Shown piece by piece: positions 37,407-49,418 of a stretch of DNA of 64,000 nucleotides. The notes beneath the pieces were generated by a model. The model searched no databases. It was given only the letters and a program-made list of their open reading frames with translations, and had not been told where the DNA came from. Within the stretch, counting starts at the first letter, position 1. Every line of letters begins with the position of its first letter. The stretch comes from an uncultured Phocaeicola sp. GTDB taxonomy: Bacteria; Bacteroidota; Bacteroidia; Bacteroidales; Bacteroidaceae. Location of the stretch: contig CALUIZ010000017.1 of assembly GCA_944320815.1 (NCBI GenBank), positions 1 to 64,000 on the forward strand, given 5' to 3'. The position numbers and the translations under genes are program-made.

Positions 37407-40109
37407 ATGAAACTGACTTTCCGCATTCAGTACCGGACCACATGGGGGGAAAGCCTCTGCGTCATCCTGAACGAAGACAAACATAACATAGTTGAACTGT
37501 CTACACGCGACGGCGTGGAATGGCGGGGTGAATGCTATCACACTGTATCCGGGAAAAACAGGCTTGTCACTTACCGCTACTGCGTAGTGCGTGATGGAAT
37601 GATTATACGTAAAGAGTTCGGAATGATTCCCCACTCGTTCTATCTGGGGAACGTACAACAGACACATTACACCATAAATGACAGTTGGAGGGACCTTCCT
37701 GCCGAAGCTTTCCGCTACAGTTCCGCATTCAACAGTGTGGAACCACAGCCATGTCATCCCACCCCGCTCCCCGACAAAGTGGGAAACTGCGTCACCTTCC
37801 GTGCGCTCTGTCCCGGATTAAGTTCAAAGGAACAGGCACTCGGCCTCATCGGAAGCTGTGCCGCCCTGGGCAACTGGGAATACTGCCGCCCCATCCGGAT
37901 GTGTGAGACACAGCCTAATGTCTGGCAGATTACACTGGATGCCTCCACGCTGGACATGCCGTTTGAATATAAATTTGTGGCCATCAGCATCAAGACGGGT
38001 GCCGTAACAGAATGGGAAGTCGGGCCTAACCGTGCATTCCACACTCTGCCGCTCCAACGGGGAGAAACTTATATAACGGACGAAGCGGAAGTGTTCTTTG
38101 CGCTTCCGGCTCCCCGCATCGCCGGATGCGCCATCCCGGTCTTTTCGCTCCGCTCGGAAGGAAGCTTCGGTGTCGGTGATTTCGGAGACCTCAAGACTAT
38201 GATTGCCTGGGCGGCAAGTACGGGACAGAAAGCCGTGCAGATTCTGCCTATCAATGACACGACGATGTCGGGAACCTGGCTCGACTCTTATCCCTACAAA
38301 AGCATCTCCATCTATGCCTTCCATCCGATGTATGCCGACCTGCGCCAGCTTCCCCCTATCAGCGACAAGGAAACGGCCGAGAGGCTTGAAGAGGCGCGCA
38401 AACGAATAAATGCCCTCCCGCAGGTGGACTATGAAGCGGTGAACAAACTGAAACGTAAATATCTGAAAATCGTTTATGAACAGGAAAGAGAAGAAACACT
38501 CGCCTCCGACAGTTTCAAGGACTTCTTTTCCCGCAATGAAGAATGGCTGATGCCCTATGCAGCCTTCTGTTTCCTTCGTGACACATACGGGACAGCCGAA
38601 TTTACACAATGGCCGGAACATGCTGCTTATGACAAAAAGGAAATATCCCTGCTATGCGCTCCCGAGAGTGAAAGCTATCAGCAAATTGCCTTCCATTATT
38701 ATGTGCAGTACCAGCTCCACAAGCAATTGCTGGAAGCGGCCCAATACGCACGAAGCAACGGAGTGATTCTGAAAGGAGACATTCCTATCGGCATCAGCCG
38801 GACAAGTGTGGAGGCATGGACCGAGCCGCACTACTTCCACATGAACGGACAGGCGGGAGCACCGCCTGACGCTTTCTCCGCAAACGGACAGAACTGGGGG
38901 TTCCCTACATACAATTGGGAGGATATGGAGAAAGACAATTACTTATGGTGGAGAAAACGTTTCTCAAAGATGGCGGAATACTTCACCGCTTACCGCATCG
39001 ATCATATCCTGGGCTTTTTCCGCATCTGGGAGATACCCATCCATTCGGTGCACGGACTTCTGGGGCAGTTCATTCCGGCCCTCCCCATGAGCACCGATGA
39101 AATCAAGAGCTTCGGTCTGGAGTTTGACAAGGAGCTTATGACTCAGCCGTTCATCAATGACTATATTCTGAACACGGTCTTCGGAGAGCAAAGTGATATG
39201 GTACGCAACACCTTCGTCCAGCACCTCCATCACGACCGCTATGCCATGCGTCCGAAGTTTGATACGCAGCGGAAGGTGGAAGCCTATTTCAAGGACAAGA
39301 CAGACGAAGAGAGCATTCAGATGAAGGAAAAGCTCTATTCGCTCATCAGCGATGTGTTGTTCGTGCCCGACCGGAAGAATGCGGACATGTATCACCCTAG
39401 AATTTCGGTACAGAACGACTTCGTCTTCAAGCAACTGAACGAAAAAGACCAGGAGGCGTTCAATCATCTCTACAATCATTATTATTACCAACGGCATAAT
39501 GAATTCTGGTACAATGAAGCGATGAAGAAACTTCCGATTCTCATCCAATCGACTCCGATGCTGGCTTGCGGTGAAGACTTGGGCATGGTGCCCGACTGTG
39601 TGCCCTGGGTGATGAAACAGCTTCAGATTCTGTCACTGGAAATCCAGCGCATGCCGAAGGTCCCGCTGCATGAGTTCGGACACGTAGACGAATATCCCTA
39701 CAGCTCGGTATGCACCATCGGGACGCATGACATGTCCACGCTGCGCGGGTGGTGGGAAGAGTCGCCCGAAGTGACAGAACGCTTCTACCATCTTGAAATG
39801 CGCCGGTGGGGAGAAGTGCCCAAACATGCTCCGGGATGGCTTTGCAAAGACATCGTCTACGAACATCTGTACAGCCCGTCCATGCTGTGTATACTCACAT
39901 GGCAGGACTGGACCAGCATAGACGAAAAACTGCGCAATCCGAACATCGAAGCCGAACGGATCAACGTGCCGGCAAATCCTCACAATTACTGGAGATGGCG
40001 GATGCATATCACTCTGGAGAATCTGATGAAGCAGGATGCATTCAATGAAGAAATCAGGGAAATGATTCTGGAAAGTCACCGTGGGGAACTCCCCTATACA
40101 GACAACTGA
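37407..40109 (+). CDS. malQ: 4-alpha-glucanotransferase (GH77) with N-terminal starch-binding domains
   Basis: 900 aa, amylomaltase/disproportionating enzyme that transfers alpha-1,4-glucan segments. Two CBM20-like starch-binding modules fill ~1-240 (first KLTFRIQYRTTWGESLCVIL; second with GSCAALGNWEYCRPIRM), an architecture close to plant DPE2. The GH77 barrel follows, with an insertion around ~370-430. Catalytic residues: nucleophile Asp in YRIDHILGFFRIWE (~530), acid/base Glu in ACGEDLGMVPDCV (~725) and the later Asp in GTHDMSTLRGWW (~773). No signal peptide, so cytoplasmic. The ATG at 37407 is preferred over the upstream TTG because it starts the first binding domain. Confidence 0.94.
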   Translation: MKLTFRIQYRTTWGESLCVILNEDKHNIVELSTRDGVEWRGECYHTVSGKNRLVTYRYCVVRDGMIIRKEFGMIPHSFYLGNVQQTHYTINDSWRDLPAEAFRYSSAFNSVEPQPCHPTPLPDKVGNCVTFRALCPGLSSKEQALGLIGSCAALGNWEYCRPIRMCETQPNVWQITLDASTLDMPFEYKFVAISIKTGAVTEWEVGPNRAFHTLPLQRGETYITDEAEVFFALPAPRIAGCAIPVFSLRSEGSFGVGDFGDLKTMIAWAASTGQKAVQILPINDTTMSGTWLDSYPYKSISIYAFHPMYADLRQLPPISDKETAERLEEARKRINALPQVDYEAVNKLKRKYLKIVYEQEREETLASDSFKDFFSRNEEWLMPYAAFCFLRDTYGTAEFTQWPEHAAYDKKEISLLCAPESESYQQIAFHYYVQYQLHKQLLEAAQYARSNGVILKGDIPIGISRTSVEAWTEPHYFHMNGQAGAPPDAFSANGQNWGFPTYNWEDMEKDNYLWWRKRFSKMAEYFTAYRIDHILGFFRIWEIPIHSVHGLLGQFIPALPMSTDEIKSFGLEFDKELMTQPFINDYILNTVFGEQSDMVRNTFVQHLHHDRYAMRPKFDTQRKVEAYFKDKTDEESIQMKEKLYSLISDVLFVPDRKNADMYHPRISVQNDFVFKQLNEKDQEAFNHLYNHYYYQRHNEFWYNEAMKKLPILIQSTPMLACGEDLGMVPDCVPWVMKQLQILSLEIQRMPKVPLHEFGHVDEYPYSSVCTIGTHDMSTLRGWWEESPEVTERFYHLEMRRWGEVPKHAPGWLCKDIVYEHLYSPSMLCILTWQDWTSIDEKLRNPNIEAERINVPANPHNYWRWRMHITLENLMKQDAFNEEIREMILESHRGELPYTDN

Positions 40110-40124
40110 GAACAGACGAATTGG

Positions 40125-40160
40125 GTAGGAGGAAAACGAAACGGTTTTCTTCCTACTTTC
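40125..40160 (+). terminator. malQ terminator
   Basis: 13-bp stem with one wobble pair (40125-40137 with 40144-40156), T-rich 3' side. Confidence 0.8.
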
Positions 40161-40285
40161 GTTTTCTAGGCTCTCGCACTACCATATGCGCCGCCTGGCA
40201 ACAGCAGCTTCATGCGTTGACATATTGCGATGTGTCTTTCAATATCCTCTTGCCCCAGGCCATATGACTCCCGCTATCAGAATGA

Positions 40286-40327
40286 AAGAAAGGGTGCGCC
40301 GGCAATGAAGCGGCGCACCCTCTTTCT
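40286..40327 (-). terminator. Terminator of the beta-galactosidase gene
   Basis: Long stem (about 40287-40302 with 40311-40327, one bulge), 24 nt after the GH2 stop on the minus strand, with T-rich side in that direction. Between the two terminators (40161-40285) is a 35-codon open stretch on the minus strand, discussed under findings. Confidence 0.8.
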
Positions 40328-40351
40328 TATATCTCCATCAGAACATTCTGC

Positions 40352-43540
<3,189 letters not shown>

Positions 43541-44503
43541 TCAATCAACCACCCAATTTCTGTCATAAGGCACCACCACCCGTGGATTATAATACATTTC
43601 CTCCTTATCGGGAATGCGGATAACATATTCCTTCTTTCCATGATTGGGCAAAGAAAAGTCCCTCAGCCACGGGTTCATACTTTTCAACAGACTAAAGCTG
43701 ATTCCTTGGGATTTGGCAAATCTGGGCAGGTCCTCAATGCTGCCCGTCACTTTCACCGTATGATAGGGAATAGGAGGATACAGGTCGCTCGACCGCAGCC
43801 TGAAGCCAAACTTCTTCGGATCGGAAAGCATGATTTTCACCGCCAATATCCGATACACATAGCGTGCAGTCTCCTCCACCAGATACAAATCAAGCGCATT
43901 CTCCGTATATTGCCTATCCTGCTGGCGGGCAATTCTCGCCTGCCCCGCATTATACGAAGCCGCCACCGTTTCCCAGTTGCCGAATTTCACATAGGCCTGT
44001 TTCAGATACTTGCATGCTGCCCTCGTGGCCTTCTCCACATGATAACGCTCATCCACATGACCATTCACCTCAAGGCCAAACTCCTTTGCTGTTGCGGGCA
44101 TGAACTGCCATAGTCCCGCCGCACCAGCGACCGAACGCGCCAGCGGATTGACATTGCTCTCAATTGCCATCAGATATTTAAAGTCTTCTGGCACACCATA
44201 CTCTTTTAAAATAGGAACTACAATAGGAAAATAACGGTTGGCCCGCTTGATAATCTGCAAAGAAGTGCTGTGCATATAAGTGAAGGCCATCAGTTCACGG
44301 TCCATACGTTCGCGCCGGTCATACCGTGTCAAATCTATTTTTGTTCCGCAGAACATCATGCTGTCGGGCACCTCTATACAACTGTAGGCCACAGGCGACA
44401 TGCCTTCATCTCTTTTCTCTCCGGTAAATCCGGCCAGCAACGAGACGGCCACCAAAGCGGCCACAAGAGCCATTCCCACATGCAAAAAACACATCCTTTT
44501 CAT
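43541..44503 (-). CDS. Lytic transglycosylase (SLT domain)
   Basis: 320 aa, periplasmic or membrane-anchored murein-cleaving enzyme of the MltD/SLT type. N-terminal hydrophobic segment (~8-26) acts as signal or anchor. The SLT domain at ~95-230 carries catalytic Glu115 in LMAIESNVNPLA and AAGLWQFMPATAKEFGL (~127-143), followed by ETVAASYNAGQARI. The last ~60 residues (TVKVTGSIEDLPRFAKSQGI, LLKSMNPWL) look like a single LysM-like repeat. Murein turnover or remodelling is the likely role. It is downstream of nothing obvious in operon sense. Confidence 0.92.
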   Translation of the reverse strand: MKRMCFLHVGMALVAALVAVSLLAGFTGEKRDEGMSPVAYSCIEVPDSMMFCGTKIDLTRYDRRERMDRELMAFTYMHSTSLQIIKRANRYFPIVVPILKEYGVPEDFKYLMAIESNVNPLARSVAGAAGLWQFMPATAKEFGLEVNGHVDERYHVEKATRAACKYLKQAYVKFGNWETVAASYNAGQARIARQQDRQYTENALDLYLVEETARYVYRILAVKIMLSDPKKFGFRLRSSDLYPPIPYHTVKVTGSIEDLPRFAKSQGISFSLLKSMNPWLRDFSLPNHGKKEYVIRIPDKEEMYYNPRVVVPYDRNWVVD

Positions 44504-44643
44504 ATTTCAGTCTTTTTGCAAACTAAAATACGAAAGGTGGCGCAAACCTCCGCTATATTTTAGCGTATTTTATCAAATATATTTCTACAGCTATCGTCAC
44601 CGACAATAGCTGCAGAGACATAAGTTCACATCCACGGCAGTAT

Positions 44644-44874
44644 CTACGGCTTCCTTTCAGCGACAACCTTCTTGGCATAAACCTCTTCTTCCTTATTCAC
44701 CATCACCAGCACATTGCCTGCCGTCCCAGAATAAGGAGAAGTGACCACCGACGCCGTTTCATCCTTCAATATGGCATCCACACCGGCAGAAGCCAGCAAG
44801 CCTTTCACCAATTCGGCTTCCCAGAGATCCCCTCTGAAAACCTCAACCAAAGAGTCATAATCATTCGCTCTCAT
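44644..44874 (-). CDS. DUF2007-type small protein
   Basis: 76 aa. A putative signal-transducing domain of the DUF2007 family (LVEVFRGDLWEAELVKGLL, DAILKDETASV, VLVMVNKEEEVYAKKVV): small alpha-beta proteins of unknown role. The ATG at 44874 starts the conserved domain; upstream codons in frame read through a leader hairpin (44898-44915, GCAGGG with CCCTGC). A -7 box TATCTTTG at 44926-44933 lies upstream. No signal peptide. Confidence 0.8.
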   Translation of the reverse strand: MRANDYDSLVEVFRGDLWEAELVKGLLASAGVDAILKDETASVVTSPYSGTAGNVLVMVNKEEEVYAKKVVAERKP

Positions 44875-44925
44875 AATCCGAAAATTTAAGAAATCAAGCA
44901 GGGCATATCCCCTGCTTCTTATTTC

Positions 44926-44933
44926 CAAAGATA
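44926..44933 (-). promoter_or_regulatory. -7 box of the DUF2007-like gene
   Basis: TATCTTTG on the minus strand, 51 nt upstream of the start. The transcript would begin just before the 6-bp hairpin at 44898-44915. Confidence 0.5.
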
Positions 44934-44958
44934 AAAAAACTTTTCAAATAATCATATT

Positions 44959-45159
44959 TCAAAGCTGAGTTTTTTCAACGGTCACCACTTTCCACTTACC
45001 AGCATTCCATATTTCCAGGCTGAAATTCACCCCTATCTTGAAAAGTTCCCGTGAATCAGAAGCGAACGGAAACGCATAAATGTATTGTCTGGAAGACCAA
45101 ACCGACCATCCTAAGTTTACTTTAATTGTTTCGCCACACGCAAAAGCAATGATATTGAC
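44959..45159 (-). other. Open 66-codon frame without a start codon, possible gene remnant
   Basis: Directly behind the stop of the ADP-ribosylglycohydrolase gene and in the same frame, an open stretch encodes protein-like sequence (GETIKVNLGWSVWSSRQYIY, later NFSLEIWNAGKWKVVTVEK) and stops at 44959-44961. It contains no ATG, GTG or TTG start near its beginning. It could be the 3' end of a lost gene, a read-through extension or chance. The chance of 66 open codons is low but not negligible. Confidence 0.3.
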
Positions 45160-46095
45160 TCAGTTACACAAAACCGCAAACAAAGATTCGGTCTTCTCGT
45201 CCAAGACATTTTTTCTTGCCAACCCCTCAATGAAACGCACAGGAATGTTCTCATAGCCGAACCTGGCCCCCAAAAGACTTCCGGCAACGGCTCCATTCGT
45301 ATCCGCATCACCCCCGGCATTGACCACGGCCAGCAAGCCTTCTTCAAAACTGCCGCAATGATACAGGCTCCACAATCCGGCCGCCATCGTCTTCAACGTA
45401 TATCCCATCGTGCTTTCATCGTCCAGTTCCAGAGCATCCAACGAATCCTCCTGTGCCATCCGCAAATAAGGTTCTATCCATTTGTCATACCGACTGCCAA
45501 CCTCCACCAACGTTTCTATCGGCAGGATTTCATCCTCATAAACCAACGAATGCACCATCAGAGAGACGATTGCGCATGAACCCACACATCTGGGGTCGGC
45601 ATGTGTAAGTCGGCAAACGTCCGCCGCATGTTTCTCCACATCTTCACCCAGCAACCCGATAACCGAGGTGCGCATCACACCGCCGTTGGCTGCACTTTTC
45701 TTGCCCGACATCTCCCAAACTTTCTTGGCCACTACTTCAGGCTTCTCCGTATAATCACCGATGCTCAACACATTACAGATATGCCTGCCGATTCCCATAG
45801 GGCCGCGCCGAAACCATTCCTTAAAATTGCGTGCCACTGACAACGGGCGCAACTCCCCATCATTGATTATAGTCTGAACGATACACATCATCATGTCCGT
45901 ATCGTCCGTCCAATCACCCTTCTGCCAACGTCCACGATGGCAATCCTGCACGATTTGTGAATAGTCCGCCAAACCGTCAGGGTAACATTTTCTGACCTCG
46001 GCCTTAGTCATAAACTCCGTTCCCAGTCCTAAAGCGTCACCTATAGCCTGGCCGAACAGAGTGCCTTTGAATTTGTCTTTCAAAAAGTCTTCCAT
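45160..46095 (-). CDS. ADP-ribosylglycohydrolase family protein
   Basis: 311 aa, all-helical DraG/ARH-like hydrolase. Conserved Mg-binding motifs: GQAIGDALGLGTEFM (~15-29), DWTDDTDMM (~61-69) and GGDADTNGAVAGSLLG (~262-277). The family removes ADP-ribose from proteins or small molecules, or acts on related ribosyl compounds. It lies 48 nt downstream of the nine-gene operon, but a -7 box in that gap suggests its own promoter. The true substrate is unknown; a link with the operon is possible but unproven. Confidence 0.9.
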   Translation of the reverse strand: MEDFLKDKFKGTLFGQAIGDALGLGTEFMTKAEVRKCYPDGLADYSQIVQDCHRGRWQKGDWTDDTDMMMCIVQTIINDGELRPLSVARNFKEWFRRGPMGIGRHICNVLSIGDYTEKPEVVAKKVWEMSGKKSAANGGVMRTSVIGLLGEDVEKHAADVCRLTHADPRCVGSCAIVSLMVHSLVYEDEILPIETLVEVGSRYDKWIEPYLRMAQEDSLDALELDDESTMGYTLKTMAAGLWSLYHCGSFEEGLLAVVNAGGDADTNGAVAGSLLGARFGYENIPVRFIEGLARKNVLDEKTESLFAVLCN

Positions 46096-46115
46096 TAGAT
46101 TGTATTATACAACTG

Positions 46116-46123
46116 CAAAAATA
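46116..46123 (-). promoter_or_regulatory. -7 box of the ADP-ribosylglycohydrolase gene
   Basis: TATTTTTG on the minus strand, 20 nt before the start, in the 48-nt gap behind the operon. No -33 box recognised. Confidence 0.5.
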
Positions 46124-46143
46124 ACATTTTAAATGGCAAGCTA

Positions 46144-46428
46144 TCACCTGTTTTCTTTCAAAAGCAAAATTATCAGCCCTATCGCTACCGCCACATCCAC
46201 TACATTCCATACCGCATGCCCTAACGGGATCTTTATTATCGGCTGGAACAATACGGCCAACGCTCCGAAAACTATCATCAGATTTTCATTCTTTTCCCGA
46301 CAATATTGGTATGCCATAAGCCCGAACATTACCGTCGCAAAGAAACGAACCAGCATATAATACCCGTAAGGCATGGGAGCCAAACACAGCAGCAATGCGA
46401 TTATTAAAATCAGTTTGAGGCGTTTCAT
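46144..46428 (-). CDS. Small membrane protein, last gene of the nine-gene operon
   Basis: 94 aa with about three hydrophobic helices: MKRLKLILIIALLLCLAPMP (~1-20), YMLVRFFATVMFGLMAYQY (~23-41), then ENLMIVFGALAVLFQPIIKI and a final WNVVDVAVAIGLIILLL. It resembles the DUF6804 family, from memory. The ATG overlaps the stop of the protease gene (ATGA at 46425-46428), so it is translationally coupled. The conserved PIIKI(P)LG turn between helices three and four is typical. Function unknown; possibly accessory to the envelope complex, or only a passenger gene. Confidence 0.75.
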   Translation of the reverse strand: MKRLKLILIIALLLCLAPMPYGYYMLVRFFATVMFGLMAYQYCREKNENLMIVFGALAVLFQPIIKIPLGHAVWNVVDVAVAIGLIILLLKENR

Positions 46429-47165
46429 TGATAAGGTACTACACAAATATCTTTTGCAAAATTAAGATTCGCACCGGAATCATCACGTCCGCCCGTTGTG
46501 ATTCCAATCGCTTCTCCATATCTGTTTATTAAGGCTCCACCACTACTTCCATGATCTATCGGACAACTTATCTGAATGAAATTGTCGTTTCTTATTTGAG
46601 AAATTTCACCTGAAGAAAACGTATTTTCCAATCCCTTGGGACTACCTATCGTATAAACCCTCTCTCCCACTTCACGTTTCCGGTGGGATACCGGTATATA
46701 ATTGAATTGCCCCTTTACTCTAAATAAGATATAATCATCCGCCTCACTTTTTGCCAATACCTTCTCTATTTTATATTGTCTTCCGTCCGACAACTTGATG
46801 ATTTCATATCCTACTCCTGTCCCTTTGAATACGTGATAATTGCTGACCGCCAATCCGTCTTTACTGATAAAGAAACCAGAACCTTGATAAGCATTATATC
46901 CGTCTGTTGTAAAAACCATGAATACTGCTGAATCATATCGTTTAAATATTTCAGTTGCGGGTATCATATTTTCTGTATTATGCTCTACAGGCGATTCCCT
47001 ACGTGGCTCCGATTGCTTTACAGTACGAACTTCTCTTTTTGCTGGTTCACGTCCCTCCACATAAGGATTCCGCACATTTCTTTGCCCTTCGTTTCTTCCT
47101 GTCATTGTACAAGAAGCAAGTAACGAAAACCCTACCAATAATCCTATATTACAAAATCGATTCAT
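46425..47165 (-). CDS. Trypsin-like serine protease lipoprotein
   Basis: 246 aa, with lipoprotein signal LLASC (lipidated Cys19). A basic, disordered linker (~25-65) leads to a chymotrypsin-fold domain of the Trypsin_2/HtrA type. The triad is visible: His111 in AVSNYHVF, Asp143/144 in SEADDYILF, Ser208 in DHGSSGGALI. There is no PDZ domain and no disulfide pattern. It is co-transcribed with the MotA/MotB-like genes, 10 nt behind the MotB-like stop. It would act in the periplasm or at the outer membrane, perhaps processing a partner of the complex (inference). Confidence 0.88.
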   Translation of the reverse strand: MNRFCNIGLLVGFSLLASCTMTGRNEGQRNVRNPYVEGREPAKREVRTVKQSEPRRESPVEHNTENMIPATEIFKRYDSAVFMVFTTDGYNAYQGSGFFISKDGLAVSNYHVFKGTGVGYEIIKLSDGRQYKIEKVLAKSEADDYILFRVKGQFNYIPVSHRKREVGERVYTIGSPKGLENTFSSGEISQIRNDNFIQISCPIDHGSSGGALINRYGEAIGITTGGRDDSGANLNFAKDICVVPYQ

Positions 47166-47175
47166 AATTATTTCC

Positions 47176-47805
47176 TCATTTTATCACTCCAGGCTTCGGT
47201 AAGATATGAATCAAAAAACGTTGGTTCTTCACATTACCAGCTACATCCGGCTGGATACGTAAAGTCCCGTCTTGCCCGCTCCCCGACACTATTACTTCAC
47301 ATTGTTCCGGATTAAAATAGACTCCATTCCTTTTCCAATAATTCACCAAAGCCAATGCACGTTCATAGCTCAATTCATTATTTCGGATAAAATTATCCTT
47401 AGAAGCCTGTCCTTCTATTATCAACAAATACTGAGCATTATATTTCTTGCATGCTTCCTCAATAAAGCGATTGATAGCTTTTCCTGCATTTAATAACTGA
47501 TACCTTGTATCTATTCCTATGTCAGTAATTTCCGCACTATTCGTCTGGAATCCCACATCTATTTTCAATATATGCTTTTTATGTTCCGCATTATAAGCAA
47601 AGTAAGTAGAATCAATATTGCGTATTGCATTCTGTATTTCCTTTATTTTGTTCATTTCCGCTTCTGTCGCCTCTTTCATCTCCTCAATTTCCTTCATCTG
47701 TTTTTGAAGCATAACAACCGTCAACACAAACAATACAAGCATAATAAAAAACAGGCTTGACATCAAGTCTGCGTAACTCGCCCAAAAGAATGATCGCTTA
47801 CCCAT
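47176..47805 (-). CDS. MotB/ZorB-like OmpA-domain membrane protein
   Basis: 209 aa. The N-terminus FFWASYADLMSSLFFIMLVL (~6-25) is a MotB/ZorB-type transmembrane helix with the ion-binding aspartate, Asp13, in the conserved ADLM context. A coiled coil (~34-65) leads to a periplasmic OmpA-like peptidoglycan-binding domain (~85-205, HILKIDVGFQTNSAEIT, LLIIEGQASKDN, LSYERALALVNYW). With the upstream MotA-like protein it should form an ion-driven stator-type complex anchored to murein. It begins 1 nt after the MotA-like stop. ZorB of Zorya is the closest architectural comparison, but no Zorya effector (ZorC, ZorD, ZorE) is here. Confidence 0.88.
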   Translation of the reverse strand: MGKRSFFWASYADLMSSLFFIMLVLFVLTVVMLQKQMKEIEEMKEATEAEMNKIKEIQNAIRNIDSTYFAYNAEHKKHILKIDVGFQTNSAEITDIGIDTRYQLLNAGKAINRFIEEACKKYNAQYLLIIEGQASKDNFIRNNELSYERALALVNYWKRNGVYFNPEQCEVIVSGSGQDGTLRIQPDVAGNVKNQRFLIHILPKPGVIK

Positions 47806-47806
47806 A

Positions 47807-49408
47807 CTATCTTAAAATTGTTTTTCCTCCATCCAAAACAACTATCATAAAGATTAAAAGCAGCACCACCAAAAACACAATGATACCCAATCCCACAAAT
47901 GTCATCAACATGTATTTTATTGGCTTCGGCAGTTTGAACGATGGAGTTTTAGTTGAAGCATCAGGCATCGACACCTCTACAGACATATTTTGAATGGCAG
48001 CAATCAATTCATCCATCTTTTTACTTTGATTATCCCCCATTTGTGTAATATCCGCTTTCAAGGCATTCAAACTTTCTAGTTCTGAATCTAATTTCCCACT
48101 CTGTTCATTTATAGCCGATGCGACCACATCCAATTTTCTCAATTCATCCAAGACATTGCTATTTTCCTGAATTTTCCTTCTAAAAATTTCCTGTTGCTCA
48201 TCCAAAGCTCTATTAAAAATATTTTGTTTCTGGATAAGAACTTGATTCATATCTTGCATACTCCTTTCCGCATTTTCTCGCAAAGAATGCAATGTTTGCT
48301 GCAACCTGTCATCCACCATACCTACTGCTTGGCTGATTGCCGCCTTACGTTGGTCAATATCCTTCACTTCCTGCTCAAAGAAAGTCCCCATCTGCTCAAT
48401 CAATTGCGTACGTTCCATTTGTGAATTGATATTATCATTTAACGTATTAACATGACCAATATATTCATTCACATTGTGCAGATACTGCCCTAACTGCTCC
48501 AATTGAGGTGTACAAGCCTGCAATTCACACAATACAGAGACATTGGCTGTTGCCATTTTCTCAATATCCAATTGCTGAATGGTCTGCATCAGTTCGATTT
48601 GGTTCTCATAAGACGTTTCTACCCGTTGCAATGCCTTATCCAACTTCGTCGTATTCGTGGAGAATGAACGGTTAAACTTCAACAAATTCTCCTGAAGCCT
48701 CATCAAGCTATTCTCTGTCCCACCTAATACCGGAAGCAGTTCCGTTTGAATCCAAGTATAAAATTCATTTTTATCATCCTCCACCTGTGAGGAAGCAGTC
48801 TTTGCCGACCAAGATCCGCATGTAGTCAGAACAATGCCTATCAGACTGGCAATCATGGCAATAGCCACTCCACCCATTAACGCACCTATAGAACTGCTTG
48901 GATTATCTATAAAAGCTGAAAAGCCACTCACTATTGCAATATAACCAATGCCGAATATAATACCCAACATTGTCCCCATCAATCCCATATACAACGGCAT
49001 GGGTAGTTGGATTTCAAATTCTTCACGTTTTGTGTCACAATAGCGTTCTACAATATCTTTTATCAACAGAAAATCTCCCGTTGCCCCTTTGTTTTTCAAC
49101 AAATAGGAATTGATTGCATTAATTATCTGAACAAGGAGAGGATGGGTAATAGGTTCTGTTCCACTTATATAAGTAATCTCAACTTCATCATCCACATCTT
49201 CTGAAGGTTCATTGTAATTCGACAAATCTTTTACCACATTATCCGATATGTCCGACAATGAGACGTATGCTTTCGATGCAACAAATTGAATGCCCTTAAA
49301 AACTGTTATGTACTCTTTGATTAAATTCTTACTACGAATCCATATATATAATTGAATGACTACAATCACAGCAACTGCTACAATAATCAAGTAATCGTGT
49401 CCCGCCAT
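47807..49408 (-). CDS. MotA/ExbB/ZorA-like channel protein with long coiled-coil tail
   Basis: 533 aa. A first transmembrane helix (~5-24) and two central ones (~138-162, LYMGLMGTMLGIIFGIGYIA; ~175-200, IGALMGGVAIAMIASLIGIV) carry the MotA/TolQ/ExbB proton-channel signature. After that comes a cytoplasmic helical tail of ~270 residues (~215-490, MRLQENLLKFNRSFSTNTTK, NEQSGKLDSELESLNAL), as in ZorA, but it ends in another hydrophobic helix (~505-530), which is unusual and would anchor the tail back to the membrane. Pairs with the MotB-like product. Ion flow could drive rotation or force transmission through the tail (inference). Confidence 0.87.
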   Translation of the reverse strand: MAGHDYLIIVAVAVIVVIQLYIWIRSKNLIKEYITVFKGIQFVASKAYVSLSDISDNVVKDLSNYNEPSEDVDDEVEITYISGTEPITHPLLVQIINAINSYLLKNKGATGDFLLIKDIVERYCDTKREEFEIQLPMPLYMGLMGTMLGIIFGIGYIAIVSGFSAFIDNPSSSIGALMGGVAIAMIASLIGIVLTTCGSWSAKTASSQVEDDKNEFYTWIQTELLPVLGGTENSLMRLQENLLKFNRSFSTNTTKLDKALQRVETSYENQIELMQTIQQLDIEKMATANVSVLCELQACTPQLEQLGQYLHNVNEYIGHVNTLNDNINSQMERTQLIEQMGTFFEQEVKDIDQRKAAISQAVGMVDDRLQQTLHSLRENAERSMQDMNQVLIQKQNIFNRALDEQQEIFRRKIQENSNVLDELRKLDVVASAINEQSGKLDSELESLNALKADITQMGDNQSKKMDELIAAIQNMSVEVSMPDASTKTPSFKLPKPIKYMLMTFVGLGIIVFLVVLLLIFMIVVLDGGKTILR

Positions 49409-49418
49409 AAACTATCTT

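Noticed and set aside
47176..49408. Zorya anti-phage system
   Set aside because: The MotA/MotB-like pair resembles ZorA and ZorB, but no ZorC, helicase ZorD or HNH nuclease ZorE is encoded nearby. The partners are cytoskeletal NTPases, VWA and protease instead.
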